DNA of 64,000 nt from Odobenus rosmarus divergens. Taxonomy: Eukaryota; Chordata; Mammalia; Carnivora; Odobenidae. The stretch is from positions 203,715-267,714 of the forward strand of contig NW_004451412.1 in assembly GCF_000321225.1 (NCBI RefSeq). Reading direction: 5' to 3'. This document shows, piece after piece, positions 60,901 to 64,000 of the stretch (position 1 is its first letter; each line of letters starts with the position of its first letter). Both the position numbers and the translations under genes were made by a program. A model generated the notes under the pieces. The model was given only the letters and a program-made list of their open reading frames with translations. It was not told the origin of the DNA and searched no databases.

Positions 60901-63024
60901 ACGAGGCTAACCAGCAGTACTGACCTCAATCATGCTTCCCAGGATCCCAGACACGACCAACTGTGAATAAATATGGGGAGCAGTGGGTATTATTTTAGAC
61001 ATCCAGGTTATAGTCTAAGGTCAATCTGTTACTCGTTACAACTCTTGCAATGTAGACTGATCTGCTGATCCCTGGTATCATTGTCAATGGGGCAATAGAT
61101 GAGCCAAAAAAATAGATGAGCCTCATCCACAATGGATAGGCTGTGGCCATCTCTCTCCCACTTACAGATAGCCCAAAGTCACTCTAGTTTGGGGTTTATT
61201 TTGAAACTTGATTTGGATCATCATTACACTGGTTTGGTTAAGAAACACGGACCATGTCACTGAGTGGTTGGAGACTTGATAGGCATACACGGCATAAACC
61301 GAGTCTGCTCAGCAGTCAGAAGCCTATGCATTTGCATCAGTCAGATTTTTAAAAGATTGTACTAAAAAAAAAAAGATTGTACTGGTCTGTGTGTTTGTAC
61401 ATAGACAAGGCAGGGTCCATCATTTTTGGTATCAGGCATAACAAGATGGTTGAAGAGCAGCCACGCCCATGTGAATTTTTCTGTTCTCATAGCACGTGGA
61501 CGGGGATGACAGATACAGAAGCAGGTTAGATTGCCAGCCACTGCAGTTTCTTGATTCAGGCCGACCGTATGATTTTTTGCCAGGCTGCAGTGTAGGCTCT
61601 TTGTAGGGGACAAAGAGAGCATTCATTGCTATTAGTTTGGGCCCCGCTCAAAGAATGCTGATTTGTGGATTAGCAGATATAAAGGACCTAATAGAATGCC
61701 CAGTAGAGGCACATACTGTCTCCTGTTCCCAAAAAGTCCCACAAGATGCTCAACCTCCTTTTTGGTTGGGGCATGGCTGGAGATACAACACTTTTTCCTG
61801 AGGTGCCAGAGGAATTGAGCATTGTGAATCTGCCCTTACAGTCCCAAGAAACTTCACTTGGCAAATCGGCCTCTGAATTTTGTAGGGGGTTATCAGCCAC
61901 CCCTGCTGGCGAAGGTGTGAGAGTCAGAGGCCTTGAAACAGAGGCTTCTGACTTGCCAACCAATGGGATATCATCTTCAGGTAGAAAACTGTGAAATCAG
62001 AGGGTAGAGGCACCCATGCTAAATCTTGGCTCGCCTGCTAGTGACAAATGGCAGCAAGTTTGTCCCACAAGCCTGTCTCTACTTTCTGCTCTTCCCTGAT
62101 TCGGATAATCTCCTCTGACACTTATGGAATGGGAATACAAGCATATAACACCTCAATTCCTACTATTCATTCAGATGTGCAAGCAACAACACTGCATTGA
62201 ATTATACCAAAAAGTCTCACTAAAAAGTCATATTAGCTTCTCTTCCCCATTCAGAACCCTGTCCAAATCCCATCTGTTAAATCTAAGCATCCTTTGGACC
62301 AGGTAGGTTGGTGACTGGGATACCTATATCCAAGGAAGCTATAGAGATTTGAGTCCCTACCCTCCCTGAAGTTTCTCAGTATATTTGTACAGAGGGTGTA
62401 TGGTCTGCAGTCTTCCATGGGAACAGGGAGACCTTGGCCCAATCATTTGGTTCCTTAAGGTAGCAGGACTTTCCTGAGGTCAGGACAGAAGAGGGAGAGA
62501 TCAGAGGGCACAGGGAACAGCTCTCTTCACCAGGCAAAGGCTTGTGTTGGTATTTACTTTCAAGGGGCTGATGGTGGCTCAGGCTCGACCAAACAAAACC
62601 AAAATTCTGGATCCTTCCTACTGACATCATTTATCTCAGCTTTGGAGCTCTCTTGACCTAGCAGCCAAAGTCAATTTACCTTCTAACTGGGGCCCCACGG
62701 CTTGCTGCTCCAGTGTCAAGATGATGTCTCTTTGCCCACCTGAGGAGAACACCGTTCAGACAGCTTGTTCCAAACCCACCTCTCATTGCTCAGACTCTAA
62801 ATATTCACTAACAGGACTGAATAAAATACTATAGGACTGTTGGGTGAGAATATTCACTACCAGTTTCTGTGTAATCTCCTCGTATCCCCTCACCTTGTCC
62901 TTTCTCTGCCAGGTAGCCCCGTCTGACAGCAGCCTACCCTTGTCCAAACTGTGAAGAACGGTGAGTGGTCTGAGATTCTGTCCTAGTCACAACCTGGCAG
63001 GTTAGCCTGTCACAGGTTCATGAG
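60901..63024 (-). mobile_element. Possible ERV internal region between two LTRs
   Basis: About 2.1 kb between the two related LTRs. It is GC-richer than the flanks. I see no recognisable gag, pol or env frame (longest minus frame about 90 codons) and no clear primer-binding site next to 63024. It is called internal only because of position, and it may instead be unrelated sequence between two solo LTRs. Confidence 0.4.
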
Positions 63025-63475
63025 TGCCGGCAGAAGACACGAGACTTCTGGGTCAGAAACAAAGCTCTTTATTACTGCACAAACAGCAGGCAGCAATGAC
63101 ACCAATTCCTCATGTCCCCACATCCCATGGGGACCAACAGGAAGCTCATGTCCCCAAATCCCATGGGGACCACACAGGTAGACCTAGATGGGTGCTGCAC
63201 ATAGAATGGGTTTATATCACAGCTGAGGAACGAGAATTTAGGAAACTTCCATCTTCTACATGAGGCTTCAAGCAAACATGCCCAACCATTGCCCTGGCGG
63301 GAGACATTATCTTTTTTAAGTTGGACAGCAAACAAATCTGCCCCCTGGTCTGGAGTGACACTATCTCTATCTTCCAAAGCTAGACAAACATCCCTGAAAG
63401 ATAGTCTGGAACAAAAAACCATCAGGGCCTCTGAGGCAGAGGCGGAAGGAAAGCTCCGTGGAAAATTACCTCCCA
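63025..63475 (-). mobile_element. ERV-type LTR, minus orientation
   Basis: 451 bp, TGGGAGG...GCCGGCA on the minus strand. Contains TATAAA (63216-63211), AATAAAG (63073-63067) about 140 nt on, and the U5-like end 'tctgacccagaagtctcgtg' shared with the LTR at 60311. An approximately 36-bp tandem repeat (catgtccccacatcccatgg...) lies at 63111-63178. No target duplication was found. Confidence 0.8.
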
Positions 63476-63489
63476 ACGCTTGTAATGTT

Positions 63490-63985
63490 AACTTCTTTTA
63501 TTGTGGTAAAATATACATAAAATTTACCATATTAACACATTTTAAGCCTACCATACGGATTCTGATTAAGGCACTTTCGATTTTCTAGTATTTATTCAGA
63601 TTTTTTTTTAATCTGTGCTTGTAAGTGGAACTGACCCATAGTCATCTTTCGTGTGAAAGCAGCATTGTCTAGCTTTGATATCATAGTTATATTGACTTCC
63701 TAGAATGAGTTATGAAATGTTTCTTTTCCCATGGTCTGGAATCCTTTGCATTACATGGGAATTGTTGGCTCCTTGAAAGTTTGTTAGAGCTGACTCATGA
63801 ATTCACCTGGGTAGGCATCTTTTTTTGAGGAAAAGACCACTTTTTCAGTTTCTTCAACAAATATTGAACTATTCAGATATTCTCCCCCTTCTTGTGTCAG
63901 TTTTGGTAATTCAGTTTTTCTGGAAAATCTGTTTCATCTAGATTTAAAAAAATCCATACCTTAGTAATTTCCCTTTCTTGTGAAA
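63490..63985 (-). mobile_element. L1 fragments, antisense
   Basis: 63490-63600 has the reverse L1 3' end (ttattgtggtaaaatataca), and 63600-63985 has reverse ORF2 ('gactcatgaattcacctggg', 'tttcagtttcttcaacaaat'). Confidence 0.75.
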
Positions 63986-63986
63986 T

Positions 63987-64000
63987 GTGTGTGTGTGTGT
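63987..64000. repeat. (TG)n at window end
   Basis: Seven TG units run to the window edge; true length unknown. Confidence 0.8.

Noticed and set aside
63072..63476. Minus-strand 134-codon frame over an LTR
   Set aside because: Coincides exactly with the LTR, including its TATA box and poly(A) signal; LTRs of this sort do not encode protein. Left as a chance frame.

Overview
The window is nuclear DNA from an arctoid-type carnivore (bear, seal, panda or mustelid lineage; the exact species cannot be told). The main evidence is more than thirty tRNA-Lys-derived carnivore SINEs with the 'gcgcctgggtggctcag' head, a CT-rich body and an 'aaataaataaaatctt' tail. They lack the dog-specific and cat-specific versions of that head. 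The rest is typical mammalian sequence: AT-rich introns, L1 and L2 fragments, MIR, MER5A/MER20 and a MaLR element.

There is one real protein-coding gene, on the + strand: the C-terminal two thirds of CEP135, a centriolar coiled-coil protein (Bld10 family, paralogue of TSGA10). Seventeen coding exons lie between 5 and 48985. All have AG/GT borders, their phases match, and together they give 2379 nt, or 792 codons plus stop, without a frameshift. That corresponds to about residues 349-1140 of the 1140-residue human protein. The stop codon lies 10 nt before another splice donor, and a final non-coding exon starts at 54304 after a 5.3-kb intron in the 3' UTR. Poly(A) signals follow at about 55.8 and 56.0 kb. 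The 5' exons and promoter lie upstream of the window.

The introns (71-48882 between coding exons, 48996-54303 in the UTR) hold most of the mobile elements. Notable are an antisense RPLP0 processed pseudogene (25118-26193), a short antisense retrocopy of an unidentified mRNA 3' end (10221-10471), a MaLR element with its 3' LTR (40385-42560), and several nested, dimeric or tandem SINE insertions whose target-site duplications can be read base by base. Beyond 56.1 kb the sequence is intergenic: L2, MIR and L1 fragments, then two related ERV-type LTRs in minus orientation (60311-about 60900 and 63025-63475), and L1 again to the end.

I found no new biological system. The best second-look items are the two retrocopies, the LTR pair, the 3'-UTR intron, the SINE-in-SINE inverted repeat at 15.8-16.3 kb and a perfect 14-bp palindrome at 14.87 kb. 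Family names for old repeats are from memory of consensus sequences, not from a database search.
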